NCBI RefSeq assembly: GCF_019209835.1
Contig: NZ_JAHUTS010000005.1
Coordinates: 124,001-188,000, forward strand
Source: Enterovibrio paralichthyis
GTDB taxonomy: Bacteria > Pseudomonadota > Gammaproteobacteria > Enterobacterales > Vibrionaceae
Length of the DNA stretch: 64,000 bases
Direction of reading: 5' to 3'
The stretch's first letter is position 1. Each line of letters opens with the position of its first letter. The notes beneath the pieces are model-generated. The model was not told where the DNA came from and did no database searches. It saw only the letters and a list, made by a program, of their open reading frames with translations. A program made the translations under genes and the position numbers. Shown here piece by piece: positions 56,121-64,000 of this stretch.

Positions 56121-56990
56121 ATGGAATGGCTTTTTGACTCTCCGGGTCTCTACCTTTTTCTGGCATCACTGTTTGGTTTGATTGTGGGCAGCTTTCTCAA
56201 CGTCGTGATCTACCGCTACCCAAAAATGATGGAATACCAATGGCGGGTGGAATGCCATGAATGTTTCCCGGACGAAATAGCAGCGCCGGAAAAACGTGAG
56301 CGATTCAACTTGAGCCTACCGGCGTCCCACTGCCCATCATGCCTGGAGCCCGTAAAGGCTTACGACAATATTCCCGTTGTCAGTTGGCTGCTGCTTCGCG
56401 GTAAATGCCGTAACTGTGAAACCAAAATCAGTGCCCGTTACCCGATCATTGAACTGCTGACAGCATTCATGGCTGGCAGTGTCGCGTATGTGCTTTCCGG
56501 CTACTGGTCGCTGGCAGTTATTGGTGCGACCTTTGTGTTGATCGCCCTTTGCTTTATCGACCTAGATACCATGCTGCTGCCGGATCAGATGACACTGCCA
56601 CTGATGTGGGCAGGTATATTACTGGCCCTGGTTGGCATCTCCCCCCTTACACTCGAGCAGTCTGTCATTGGTGCCATGGTGGGATACCTGTCGCTGTGGA
56701 GCGTATTCCAGGTATTTAAAGTCATCACTGGCAAAGAAGGCATGGGCTATGGCGACTTCAAACTGCTCGCCGCGCTGGGCGCCTGGCTGGGCTGGCAACC
56801 CATACCGCTTCTTGTCCTTCTGGCTTCTTTTGCCGGCGCACTTGGCGGCATCATCATGATGCGGGTTAACAACTCAGGAAAAGACACACCGTTCTCATTT
56901 GGACCTTATCTTGCGATGGCAGGCTGGATCTGTTTGCTCTGGGGCAATAAGATCATTGACTGGTATCTGACGTCCTATCTGGGGTTCTAA
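56121..56990 (+). CDS. pilD: Prepilin peptidase / N-methyltransferase PilD
   Basis: A 289-residue polytopic aspartic protease that cleaves and N-methylates prepilins. The N-terminal cytoplasmic loop carries two Cys pairs (CPSC and CRNC), and catalytic aspartates lie in CFIDLDTMLLPD and in GYGDFKLLAALGAW. The CDS ends one base before the coaE start. Confidence 0.96.
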   Translation: MEWLFDSPGLYLFLASLFGLIVGSFLNVVIYRYPKMMEYQWRVECHECFPDEIAAPEKRERFNLSLPASHCPSCLEPVKAYDNIPVVSWLLLRGKCRNCETKISARYPIIELLTAFMAGSVAYVLSGYWSLAVIGATFVLIALCFIDLDTMLLPDQMTLPLMWAGILLALVGISPLTLEQSVIGAMVGYLSLWSVFQVFKVITGKEGMGYGDFKLLAALGAWLGWQPIPLLVLLASFAGALGGIIMMRVNNSGKDTPFSFGPYLAMAGWICLLWGNKIIDWYLTSYLGF

Positions 56991-57614
56991 ATGACGTTTG
57001 TTGTAGGCATCACCGGGGGTATCGGTAGCGGTAAAACCACGGTAGCCAACCTGTTTGCGGAAAAAGGCATCGACATTGTTGATGCGGATATTATCGCCCG
57101 AGAAGTGGTCGCGCCCGGCTCTGAAGGCCTTAGAGCTATCATTGCCAAGTTTGGCAACGAAGTACTTTCTGCTGATGGCACACTCAACCGCGCAGTTTTG
57201 CGGGAAAGAATCTTCTCTAATCCGGATGACAAGCTTTGGCTGAACAGCCTGCTGCACCCTATGATCCGTGAACAGATGATTGCCCAAACCCAACAGACAA
57301 CCTCAACATACTGCCTGCTGGTTATTCCTCTGCTGGTCGAAAACAAGCTTAACGCACTTTGCCAGCGCGTTTTGGTTGTCGATGTCAGAGAAGAAACCCA
57401 GATAGCGCGCACCACCCGGCGTGATGACGTGTCTGAGCAGCAGGTCAGGAACATTCTTGCCTCTCAGGCAACCCGCGCCCAAAGACTTTCAGTGGCTGAT
57501 GATGTTATCCTCAACGAAGGTGACAGCGCAGCACTGAACAAAGACGTTGAGTTGCTGCACCGCCGTTATTTGGCCATGGCAACCCAATCGATCGAGAGTG
57601 ACAATGAACAGTGA
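56991..57614 (+). CDS. coaE: Dephospho-CoA kinase
   Basis: A 207-residue P-loop kinase performing the last step of CoA synthesis. P-loop GGIGSGKTT (about residues 8-16), DADIIAREVV and the ERIFSNP motif are present. Abuts pilD and overlaps zapD by 11 bp, so translation is coupled through the operon. Confidence 0.96.
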   Translation: MTFVVGITGGIGSGKTTVANLFAEKGIDIVDADIIAREVVAPGSEGLRAIIAKFGNEVLSADGTLNRAVLRERIFSNPDDKLWLNSLLHPMIREQMIAQTQQTTSTYCLLVIPLLVENKLNALCQRVLVVDVREETQIARTTRRDDVSEQQVRNILASQATRAQRLSVADDVILNEGDSAALNKDVELLHRRYLAMATQSIESDNEQ

Positions 57615-58344
57615 GACGCTATACGAACACCCGTTGAATGAGCAGGTTCGCGTCTACCTGCGTCTGGAGTTTTTGCTTGATCAGCTGACCCATTCAATGT
57701 CGTTCAACGATGATGTGCAGTGGCGGAACTTTTTCCGCAACCTGTTTGAACTGGTAGAAATCCTTGAACAGGTTCAGGTGAAAGGTGATCTGGTCAAAGA
57801 TCTGGAAAAGCAGCGCACCAAACTTTCAGCATGGCTGGATGTGCCTCAGGTAGATACCCAGCAGCTCAATGCATTGCTACTCGAAAGCAGACAGTTGCAA
57901 CAAAGACTGCTGCAAGCGCCAAGGCTGGGTCAGTCATTGCGTGAAGATAAATTCCTGTCTTCTATCCGCCAGCGCTTTTCCATTCCGGGAGGCACTTGCA
58001 GTTTTGACTTGCCAGCCCTTCACTTTTGGCTGAACTTGCCGCTGGCGCACCGACAGTCCAATGCAGAACAATGGCGAAAGCCCCTGGCAGCGCTCGATGA
58101 TGCGCTCAGCTTTTGGCTCCGCTTAACCCGTGGCAGTGCGGTGATGCAGCAATGCGATGTCGTTAACGGCTTTTACCAACAAGACGTGGAAAGTGCCAAC
58201 CTGCTTCGTTTGAAGGTTTCACCGGAGTACAACGTCTTTCCTTTGGTGTCGGGACATAAATCCCGTATTGCCATTCGCTTTATGCCATTTGATGAAAATC
58301 AGCCAGTACCTGAAAATATGTCACTGTCTCTGGCGGTTTGTTAG
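57604..58344 (+). CDS. zapD: Cell division protein ZapD
   Basis: A 246-residue all-helical plus beta protein that bundles FtsZ filaments. N-terminus YEHPLNEQVRVYLRLEFLL and the RFSIPGGTCSFDLPALHFWL block are characteristic. Overlaps coaE; the ATG has GAGAGTG upstream. Confidence 0.95.
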   Translation: MNSETLYEHPLNEQVRVYLRLEFLLDQLTHSMSFNDDVQWRNFFRNLFELVEILEQVQVKGDLVKDLEKQRTKLSAWLDVPQVDTQQLNALLLESRQLQQRLLQAPRLGQSLREDKFLSSIRQRFSIPGGTCSFDLPALHFWLNLPLAHRQSNAEQWRKPLAALDDALSFWLRLTRGSAVMQQCDVVNGFYQQDVESANLLRLKVSPEYNVFPLVSGHKSRIAIRFMPFDENQPVPENMSLSLAVC

Positions 58345-58360
58345 TTTTTGAGAGGTTTCA

Positions 58361-58558
58361 GTGAGTCAAGATAATCCAACCATCGTAAATTGCCCACAGT
58401 GCGGAATGCCGGTTGTTTGGGGAGAGGTAAGCCCATACCGTCCATTTTGCAGCAAAAAATGCCAGCTGATCGATCTGGGCGAATGGGCAGATGAAGAGAA
58501 GCGCATTGCCGGCGCACCGGATATGTCAGACAGCGACGGCTGGTCGGAAGACCAATAA
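58361..58558 (+). CDS. yacG: DNA gyrase inhibitor YacG (zinc protein)
   Basis: A 65-residue zinc protein with CPQCG and CSKKC pairs and the DLGEWADEE motif. In E. coli YacG binds GyrB and inhibits gyrase. Start is a GTG with GAGAGG upstream. It ends the pil-coaE-zapD unit and is followed at once by a heptanucleotide repeat. Confidence 0.94.
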   Translation: MSQDNPTIVNCPQCGMPVVWGEVSPYRPFCSKKCQLIDLGEWADEEKRIAGAPDMSDSDGWSEDQ

Positions 58559-58578
58559 GACGAGAGACGAGAGACGAG
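58559..58578 (+). repeat. Short heptanucleotide tandem repeat after yacG
   Basis: GACGAGA twice and GACGAG, beginning right after the yacG stop. It resembles in period and position the array at 31651-31690. Confidence 0.8.
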
Positions 58579-58612
58579 TTTTAGCCATTCACCACGCAAT
58601 GCCACTCCTTGT

Positions 58613-58712
58613 CTCTTATCTTCTTCCCACTTTTTTCTCTTATCTTCTGTCTGCTATTTCTCTTATCTTCTATCTGCTCTTATCTTCTATCTGCTTTTAT
58701 CTCTAATCTCTA
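58613..58712 (+). repeat. Pyrimidine-rich degenerate repeats (TCTTATCTTCT units)
   Basis: About four copies of TCTTATCTTCT followed by a variable part (TATCTGCT or similar), almost purely pyrimidine on this strand. No coding potential is seen; it fills the gap between the convergent yacG and mutT. Confidence 0.75.
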
Positions 58713-58727
58713 CTCAAGATTCCGCTG

Positions 58728-59132
58728 TTACAGCAATACTTCTCTGATTTTCGCTAACACCGGGTCGTTTGCTTCAGGGAAGGTGTAGTTCCCTAGCTCA
58801 CAAATAGGTACCCAATTCCCCGGTTGCCCCTCTTTGCCAAACGGCTCACCGTTAAAGCTTTTCACCAGATAAAAATCGAACGACAGCGCTTTTTCCGGAT
58901 ACTCGTGGGACAAGGAAATGAAATGTTCCAGTTCTGTCGCTTCAATACCGACTTCCTCGTGAAGCTCTCGGATCGTCGCTTCTAGCGCTGACTCACCCAG
59001 CTCTACCTTGCCACCGGCAAATTCCCAGAAGCCGCCTTTGTGTGATTTGGCCAGACGCTGGGTGATAAAAATCTCGCTACCGTCTTGATTCAAAATGATC
59101 CCGGCAGCGATATGAATGTGTTTTTTGTTCAT
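58728..59132 (-). CDS. mutT: 8-oxo-dGTP diphosphatase MutT
   Basis: A 134-residue Nudix hydrolase removing oxidised dGTP. The Nudix box GGKVELGESALEATIRELHE continues to EVGIE and has all catalytic Glu residues. Start ATG at 59132. Downstream of secA on the same strand, separated by a terminator. Confidence 0.94.
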   Translation of the reverse strand: MNKKHIHIAAGIILNQDGSEIFITQRLAKSHKGGFWEFAGGKVELGESALEATIRELHEEVGIEATELEHFISLSHEYPEKALSFDFYLVKSFNGEPFGKEGQPGNWVPICELGNYTFPEANDPVLAKIREVLL

Positions 59133-59155
59133 CGCGTTTGATTCTCTTATGCATA

Positions 59156-59180
59156 AAAAAGGCCGCTAAGCGGCCTTTTT
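59156..59180 (-). terminator. Terminator after secA
   Basis: AAAAAGGCCGC and GCGGCCTTTTT form an 11-bp stem with a 3-nt loop, 16 bp after the secA stop. Confidence 0.92.
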
Positions 59181-59195
59181 CCGGAGTGCCGGTGA

Positions 59196-61916
59196 TCAGT
59201 CGATCTTACCGTGGCACTGCTTGAATTTCTTGCCAGAACCACAAGGGCAAGGCTCGTTACGGCCAACTTTACGGCCGTCACGCACGACAGTTTCAGAAGC
59301 GTGTTCATGACCATCGCCCAGCTGGTTCTCTGCTTCAGCATGGTTCATCTGCTGACGACGCGCAGCTTCTTCAGCCAACGCGCGACGCTGCTCTTCCATG
59401 CGGTCTACTTCTTCCGGCTGCTGAACACGCACCTTGCTCAGGGTCATGATCACGTCCGACTTCAGCGCTTCCAGCATATCCTCAAACAGTTCAAACGATT
59501 CGCGCTTGTATTCCTGTTTCGGGTTCTTTTGTGCGTAGCCACGCAGGTGAATACCCTGACGCAGGTGGTCCATCGCTGCCAGGTGCTCTTTCCACAAGGT
59601 ATCCAGCGTTTGCAGCATGACCGCTTTTTCGAAGTTGCGCAGGGTGTCAGCACCCACAGCCGCTTCTTTCGACTTATACACATCAATGATGTGGTTCAGG
59701 ATGCGTTCACGCAGTTGCTCTTCATACAGCTTGTCGTCAGCTTCCAGCCATTCACGCAATGGCAGGTCTGCATCGAAATCCGCTTTCAGGCGGTTTTCCA
59801 GGCCTTCCACATCCCACATTTCTTCCAGAGATTGTGGCGGAATATACTGATCAATCACCGCAGCAACCACATCGTCACGGTTTTGTTCAATCATGTCGCT
59901 GATATCACTGCTGTCCATCAGCTCGTCACGCAGCTCGTACACCACTTTACGCTGGTCGTTGGCAACATCATCGAATTCCAGCAGTTGTTTACGGATATCG
60001 AAGTTGCGGCCTTCTACTTTGCGCTGTGCGTTTTCAATCGCCTTATTGACCCATGGGTGTTCGATAGCTTCGCCTTCTTCCATACCCAGTTTCTTCATCA
60101 TGTTAGACACGCGCTCTGACGCAAAAATACGCATCAGTGAGTCTTCCATAGACAGGTAGAAACGGCTTGAACCCGGGTCACCCTGACGGCCTGAACGGCC
60201 ACGCAGCTGGTTGTCGATACGACGTGATTCGTGACGCTCAGTACCGATGATGTGCAGACCACCTGCCGCTTTCACCGCTTCGTGGCGCTCACGCCACTTC
60301 GCTTTGATCTCTGCGATTTGATCGTCAGTTGGGTTTTCCAGCTTGGCAATCTCTTCCTGCCAGCTGCCGCCCAACACGATGTCAGTACCACGACCCGCCA
60401 TGTTAGTCGCGATGGTCACTGCGCCCGGCGCACCAGCCTGAGCAACGATATCTGCTTCATGGGCGTGGAATTTGGCGTTTAGTACCGAGTGTTTCACACC
60501 GGCTTTTTTCAGCGCATTGGAAAGCAGCTCAGACTTCTCGATAGAAACGGTACCCACCAGTGATGGCTGGCCTTTCTCGCTGCGCGATTTGATGTCTTCA
60601 ATGATGGCATTGAATTTTTCGCGCTCGGTCATGTAAACCTGATCCGCCATATCATCACGGACCATGGGTTTGTTGGTTGGGATAACCACGGTTTCCAAGC
60701 CATAGATTGACTGGAATTCGAATGCTTCGGTATCTGCCGTACCTGTCATGCCTGACAGGCGATCATACAAACGGAAGTAGTTCTGGAAGGTGATCGATGC
60801 CAGTGTCTGGTTCTCGTTCTGGATCTTCACGCCTTCTTTGGCTTCCACTGCCTGGTGCAGACCTTCAGACCAACGGCGCCCCGGCATGGTACGGCCGGTG
60901 TGCTCATCAACGATGATCACTTCACCGTCTTTCACGATGTAATCGACGTCTTTTTCAAACAGTACATGGGCACGAAGCGCTGCGTTGATATGGTGAAGCA
61001 GCGTGATGTTCGTTGGAGAGTACAGGGTATCGTGCTCTTCCATCAGGCCATTTTTCTTCAGCAACTCTTCCACAAACTCCTGTCCGGTTTCGGTCAGGTG
61101 AGCTTGCTTGGACTTCTCGTCAACGGTGAAGTGACCGTCACCGCGGTACTCTTCGCTGTCTTCTTTATCCTGACGTACCAGTTGTGGGATCAACGCATTA
61201 ATGCGGGTGTACATGTCCGAGCTGTCTTCCGCTGGACCTGAAATGATCAGAGGCGTACGGGCTTCATCGATAAGGATGGAGTCCACCTCATCCACCACAG
61301 CGAAGTAGCGCTCACGCTGGACACGGTCTTCCGGGCGGAATGCCATGTTGTCGCGCAGGTAGTCGAAACCGAATTCGTTGTTGGTTCCGTAAAGGATATC
61401 CGCCTGATAAGCGGCTTTTTTGTCCTGAGGATTCATGTTTGGCACGTTCACGCCAACGGTCATGTCCAGGAATTCAAAAAGAGGACGGTTGGTTTCGGCG
61501 TCACGCTTGGCCAGGTAGTCGTTCACCGTTACTACGTGAACGCCCTTACGGGTCAACGCATGCAGGTAAGCTGGCAAGGTAGCGGTCAGGGTTTTACCTT
61601 CACCGGTACGCATCTCTGCGATTTGGCCGTTGTTCAGTACCATACCGCCGATCAGCTGCACGTCGAAATGACGCATGCCATAAACACGTTTTGAAGCTTC
61701 ACGCACGGTTGCAAACGCTTCAGGAAGAATAGTGTCGAGCGATTCACCCTGCTCGATACGCGCACGGTATTCAGCCGTTTTGGCTTTCAGCTCTTCATCG
61801 CTCAGCGCTTCAAACTTTGGCTCGAGGCTGTTGATCTCATTTACGATTTTGCGCAGGCGACGCAGAGTGCGGTCATTGCGGCTTCCGATCACTTTGGTAA
61901 TTAATTTCGATAACAT
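59196..61916 (-). CDS. secA: Preprotein translocase ATPase SecA
   Basis: A 906-residue motor of Sec export. Walker A in MRTGEGKTLTATLPAYL (about 102-118), DEVDSILIDEARTPLIISGP, the GRSGRQGDPGSSRFYLS motif, and a C-terminal zinc region CPCGSGKKFKQCHG that binds SecB. The expected upstream partner secM of enterobacteria is absent; dciA diverges instead. Confidence 0.98.
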   Translation of the reverse strand: MLSKLITKVIGSRNDRTLRRLRKIVNEINSLEPKFEALSDEELKAKTAEYRARIEQGESLDTILPEAFATVREASKRVYGMRHFDVQLIGGMVLNNGQIAEMRTGEGKTLTATLPAYLHALTRKGVHVVTVNDYLAKRDAETNRPLFEFLDMTVGVNVPNMNPQDKKAAYQADILYGTNNEFGFDYLRDNMAFRPEDRVQRERYFAVVDEVDSILIDEARTPLIISGPAEDSSDMYTRINALIPQLVRQDKEDSEEYRGDGHFTVDEKSKQAHLTETGQEFVEELLKKNGLMEEHDTLYSPTNITLLHHINAALRAHVLFEKDVDYIVKDGEVIIVDEHTGRTMPGRRWSEGLHQAVEAKEGVKIQNENQTLASITFQNYFRLYDRLSGMTGTADTEAFEFQSIYGLETVVIPTNKPMVRDDMADQVYMTEREKFNAIIEDIKSRSEKGQPSLVGTVSIEKSELLSNALKKAGVKHSVLNAKFHAHEADIVAQAGAPGAVTIATNMAGRGTDIVLGGSWQEEIAKLENPTDDQIAEIKAKWRERHEAVKAAGGLHIIGTERHESRRIDNQLRGRSGRQGDPGSSRFYLSMEDSLMRIFASERVSNMMKKLGMEEGEAIEHPWVNKAIENAQRKVEGRNFDIRKQLLEFDDVANDQRKVVYELRDELMDSSDISDMIEQNRDDVVAAVIDQYIPPQSLEEMWDVEGLENRLKADFDADLPLREWLEADDKLYEEQLRERILNHIIDVYKSKEAAVGADTLRNFEKAVMLQTLDTLWKEHLAAMDHLRQGIHLRGYAQKNPKQEYKRESFELFEDMLEALKSDVIMTLSKVRVQQPEEVDRMEEQRRALAEEAARRQQMNHAEAENQLGDGHEHASETVVRDGRKVGRNEPCPCGSGKKFKQCHGKID

Positions 61917-62357
61917 GGCTTTGCCGTTTCTCTCATATTTTTCGCTTTAGCGTCTTGGCCAAAGCCTGGATACTGCGCAGCAGAGAGGTATCAGCAAATT
62001 CCCTCTGCCAAAAATTCTTTCGGAAGAATTAGCGATTTGATGTGTTGCTTTGATCTTGTGCCTGAAGCGAATAATTTCAAGGCCAGAGAATCAGTTATTC
62101 ACACGACTGTGCGCTATGGCTGATTATGATAAGGCATAACCCTCACGCATCCCACCGCTAATCAAGCCTGAGCAGGCATGGTAACCAAAAAATTAGAACC
62201 CGTTCATTGACTGAGGCCATTTTAGTGCATTTTCTGCCCAGCTTTAGTGCATATCCAGCGTCTGTTTTCCTCGCCACAAAGCGAATTTTAGGGTGTCCGT
62301 GGTGATTGTGCGGAGGAATTGGTACTCTTACACAGAGTATTCAAGGGCAAAAATCAT
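61917..62357. other. Intergenic region between secA and dciA
   Basis: A 441-bp divergent promoter region. The only clear structure is a direct repeat TTTAGTGCAT at 62221-62230 and 62243-62252 (22-bp period, about two helical turns). No convincing small protein, and no arrest-peptide gene, is seen on either strand. Confidence 0.6.
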
Positions 62358-62816
62358 ATGCGCGATCATCGACCTCAAGCCGCTTTGGATTTACTGGAAA
62401 ACAGCCTTTCCGGTCAAATCCGCCAACGTGCAATGGCGCTCTCCCAGCTAAACCAACAAGTTCAGGCGCTGCTGCCACCGCAATCTGCCGCACAGTGCCG
62501 GGTTGCCAATTACCGCGATGGCATTTTGATCCTAGAGTGTGGGTCATCTTCTTGGGCGACTAGGCTTAATTACGATCGCCAGACGCTCCTCAGTGCGCTA
62601 AGACGCGGCCCGCTGCCTTCGCTGATGACAATTGAAATCAAGGTCAACCCTGCCCTTGCCAAAGCACAAGCCGAAGAGAAGGAAGAAGTCGCCCCAAAAC
62701 CTGCGCGCCATTTAAGCTCGACCGCCGCACAGTATTTGGAAGCCATTGCGCAAGGTGCTCCAGACAGTGTGAAGAAGCGCTTGGAAGCCATAGCGGCCTT
62801 GGCAAAGGACAACTGA
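62358..62816 (+). CDS. dciA: DciA (DUF721), replicative helicase loader
   Basis: A 152-residue DUF721 protein. N-terminal KH-like domain (about 10-100, with CRVANYRDGILILECGSSSWATRLNY), then an Ala/Glu/Lys-rich flexible tail. DciA supports DnaB loading in bacteria that lack phage-derived DnaC or DnaI; V. cholerae DciA is the characterised example I know of. The ATG at 62358 follows AAGGGC. Position between lpxC and secA is typical of vibrios. Confidence 0.88.
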   Translation: MRDHRPQAALDLLENSLSGQIRQRAMALSQLNQQVQALLPPQSAAQCRVANYRDGILILECGSSSWATRLNYDRQTLLSALRRGPLPSLMTIEIKVNPALAKAQAEEKEEVAPKPARHLSSTAAQYLEAIAQGAPDSVKKRLEAIAALAKDN

Positions 62817-62859
62817 GACTTTGTTTCTCCTTTCACTCTTTGCCGAATTTCAGGCACAA

Positions 62860-62885
62860 AAAAACCGGAGCATGCTCCGGTTTTT
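62860..62885. terminator. Bidirectional terminator between dciA and lpxC
   Basis: AAAAACCGGAG and CTCCGGTTTTT pair around CATG with A and T runs at both ends. Confidence 0.92.
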
Positions 62886-62899
62886 CATTTGTTTGTGTA

Positions 62900-63817
62900 T
62901 CAGGCCAATACCATACCTGGCTGGGCAAAAGTGACCGGCAGGGTTTGTTCGTTTTCGAACGTTGCCCATTCCCATGCTTCCTGATCTGCCAGAACCGCAC
63001 GCAGCAGTTGGTTGTTCAGTGCATGGCCGGATTTATACGCACGCATTTCACCAATGATATTGTGACCGCACATGTACAGGTCACCGATAGCATCAAGCAC
63101 TTTGTGCTTAACCAATTCGTTGTCGAAACGCAGGCCTTCTTCGTTCAGGATGCGATAGTCATCCAAAACGATGGCACAGTCGAAGCTACCACCCAGACAC
63201 AGGTTACGTGACTGAAGGTATTCGATATCACGCATGAAACCAAAAGTACGTGCGCGGCTGATATCTTTGATAAACGACTGTGAAGAGAAATCCAACACCA
63301 GATTCTGGTGCTCTGACTCAATTGCCGGGTGATTGAAGTCAATGGCAAAGTCTAGGCGGAAGCCGTCATACGGCAACAGCTCTGCCCATTTGTCGCCATC
63401 TTCGATGCGAACAGGTTTCTTAATGCGCACAAAGCGTTTTGGTGCATTAAGGGTTTCAATCCCCGCAGATTGCAGCAGATAAATGAACGGGCTTGCGCTG
63501 CCGTCCATAATTGGAATTTCCGGTGCGTCGACTTCGATAATGACGTTATCAATACCCATACCCGCCAGCGCCGCATTAAGGTGCTCGACAGTAGAGATAC
63601 GTACGCCTTCATCGTTGACCAGTGCAGTACACAGCATGGTGTCACGTACAGACGCCGGATCCGCCGGAAAGTCTACCGGTGGATTCAGGTCAGTACGGCG
63701 ATAAATCACGCCAGTGTTAGCTGCAGCCGGGCGCAGGATCAGCGTGACTTTACGCCCAGAGTGCAAACCCACCCCGGTCGTTTGAACAATAGTTTTTAAT
63801 GTTCTTTGTCTAATCAT
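62900..63817 (-). CDS. lpxC: UDP-3-O-acyl-N-acetylglucosamine deacetylase
   Basis: A 305-residue zinc deacetylase committing to lipid A synthesis. Zinc ligands lie in STVEHLNAAL and KHKVLDAIGD, and the catalytic His in YKSGHALNN. Length and N-terminus (MIRQRTLKTIVQTTGVGLHSG) match E. coli LpxC. Downstream of ftsZ at the end of the division cluster. The C-terminus is the part FtsH recognises in E. coli; here it ends PGMVLA. Confidence 0.97.
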   Translation of the reverse strand: MIRQRTLKTIVQTTGVGLHSGRKVTLILRPAAANTGVIYRRTDLNPPVDFPADPASVRDTMLCTALVNDEGVRISTVEHLNAALAGMGIDNVIIEVDAPEIPIMDGSASPFIYLLQSAGIETLNAPKRFVRIKKPVRIEDGDKWAELLPYDGFRLDFAIDFNHPAIESEHQNLVLDFSSQSFIKDISRARTFGFMRDIEYLQSRNLCLGGSFDCAIVLDDYRILNEEGLRFDNELVKHKVLDAIGDLYMCGHNIIGEMRAYKSGHALNNQLLRAVLADQEAWEWATFENEQTLPVTFAQPGMVLA

Positions 63818-63935
63818 CTGCCATTCCCAACTGAATCAATGTTTTTGCGCCCCAAATCACCCATTACGGTGTCACAATAGGGCAAAACGCGCAGCATGAT
63901 ATCACGCCGCTGTACACAAACCAAGCACTGGAAAA

Positions 63936-64000
63936 TTAATCTGCCTGCTTACGCAAGAACGCAGGAATATCCAGATAGTCTTGATCTTGCTTAGGCTTAG
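63936..64000 (-). CDS. ftsZ: FtsZ, C-terminal end only
   Basis: The last 20 codons and stop are in the window; they read KPKQDQDYLDIPAFLRKQAD, the conserved C-terminal peptide that binds FtsA, ZipA and other division proteins. The rest of the gene is beyond the right edge. Position upstream of lpxC supports the call. Confidence 0.93.
   Translation of the reverse strand, partial: KPKQDQDYLDIPAFLRKQAD

Noticed and set aside
61917..62357. Possible secM or VemP-like arrest peptide upstream of secA
   Set aside because: No minus-strand frame with a signal sequence and an arrest-like C-terminus was found; dciA occupies this position as in vibrios.

Overview
The window is chromosomal DNA from a gammaproteobacterium, almost certainly a member of the Vibrionaceae (a Grimontia, Enterovibrio or Photobacterium type fits; the genus cannot be fixed from the sequence alone). 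The evidence is gene order: a LuxR/HapR-type TetR regulator beside hpt, pilABCD-coaE-zapD-yacG beside nadC and ampD, dciA between secA and lpxC, and the run dksA-gluQ-pcnB-folK-panB-panC. Coding density is high. I saw no tRNA, rRNA, insertion sequence, prophage or CRISPR array.

Layout. 1-4323: an accessory carbohydrate locus with an SDR dehydrogenase (cut by the window edge) divergent from a split transketolase and an FGGY kinase, with a matching palindrome in front of each arm. 4550-15922: housekeeping block (mrcB, hrpB / thpR, sfsA, dksA, gluQ, pcnB, folK, panBC). 15983-20793: YadGH ABC exporter, a SulP anion transporter divergent from beta-carbonic anhydrase, and hpt. 21036-25449: the quorum-sensing type regulator and an fbpABC iron transporter with a Fur-like site. 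25610-31646: glnK-amtB with NtrC and sigma-54 type sites, yacL, and a cdaR / glycerate permease / glycerate kinase set. 31761-40559: acnB, a patatin-barrel outer-membrane protein and two convergent chemoreceptors. 40922-48029: pdhR-aceE-aceF-lpd with two PdhR boxes. 48340-52417: ampD, a diguanylate cyclase paired with a substrate-binding protein, and nadC. 52647-58558: type IV pilus genes pilABCD, coaE, zapD, yacG. 58728-64000: mutT, secA, dciA, lpxC and the last codons of ftsZ.

How the parts work together. Central carbon flow is represented by pyruvate dehydrogenase, aconitase B and glycerate entry. Nitrogen control (GlnK-AmtB), iron uptake (FbpABC), pantothenate, CoA and NAD synthesis (PanBC, CoaE, NadC) and envelope and division functions (MrcB, LpxC, AmpD, SecA, ZapD, FtsZ) fill most of the rest. 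The most interesting points are the uncharacterised split-transketolase/kinase/dehydrogenase locus with its paired operators, a probable AUC start codon for pcnB, the substrate-binding-protein/diguanylate-cyclase pair lying between ampD and nadC, the patatin-barrel protein, and heptanucleotide tandem repeats lying directly after two stop codons. All functional statements rest on family motifs read by eye; no database search was run.
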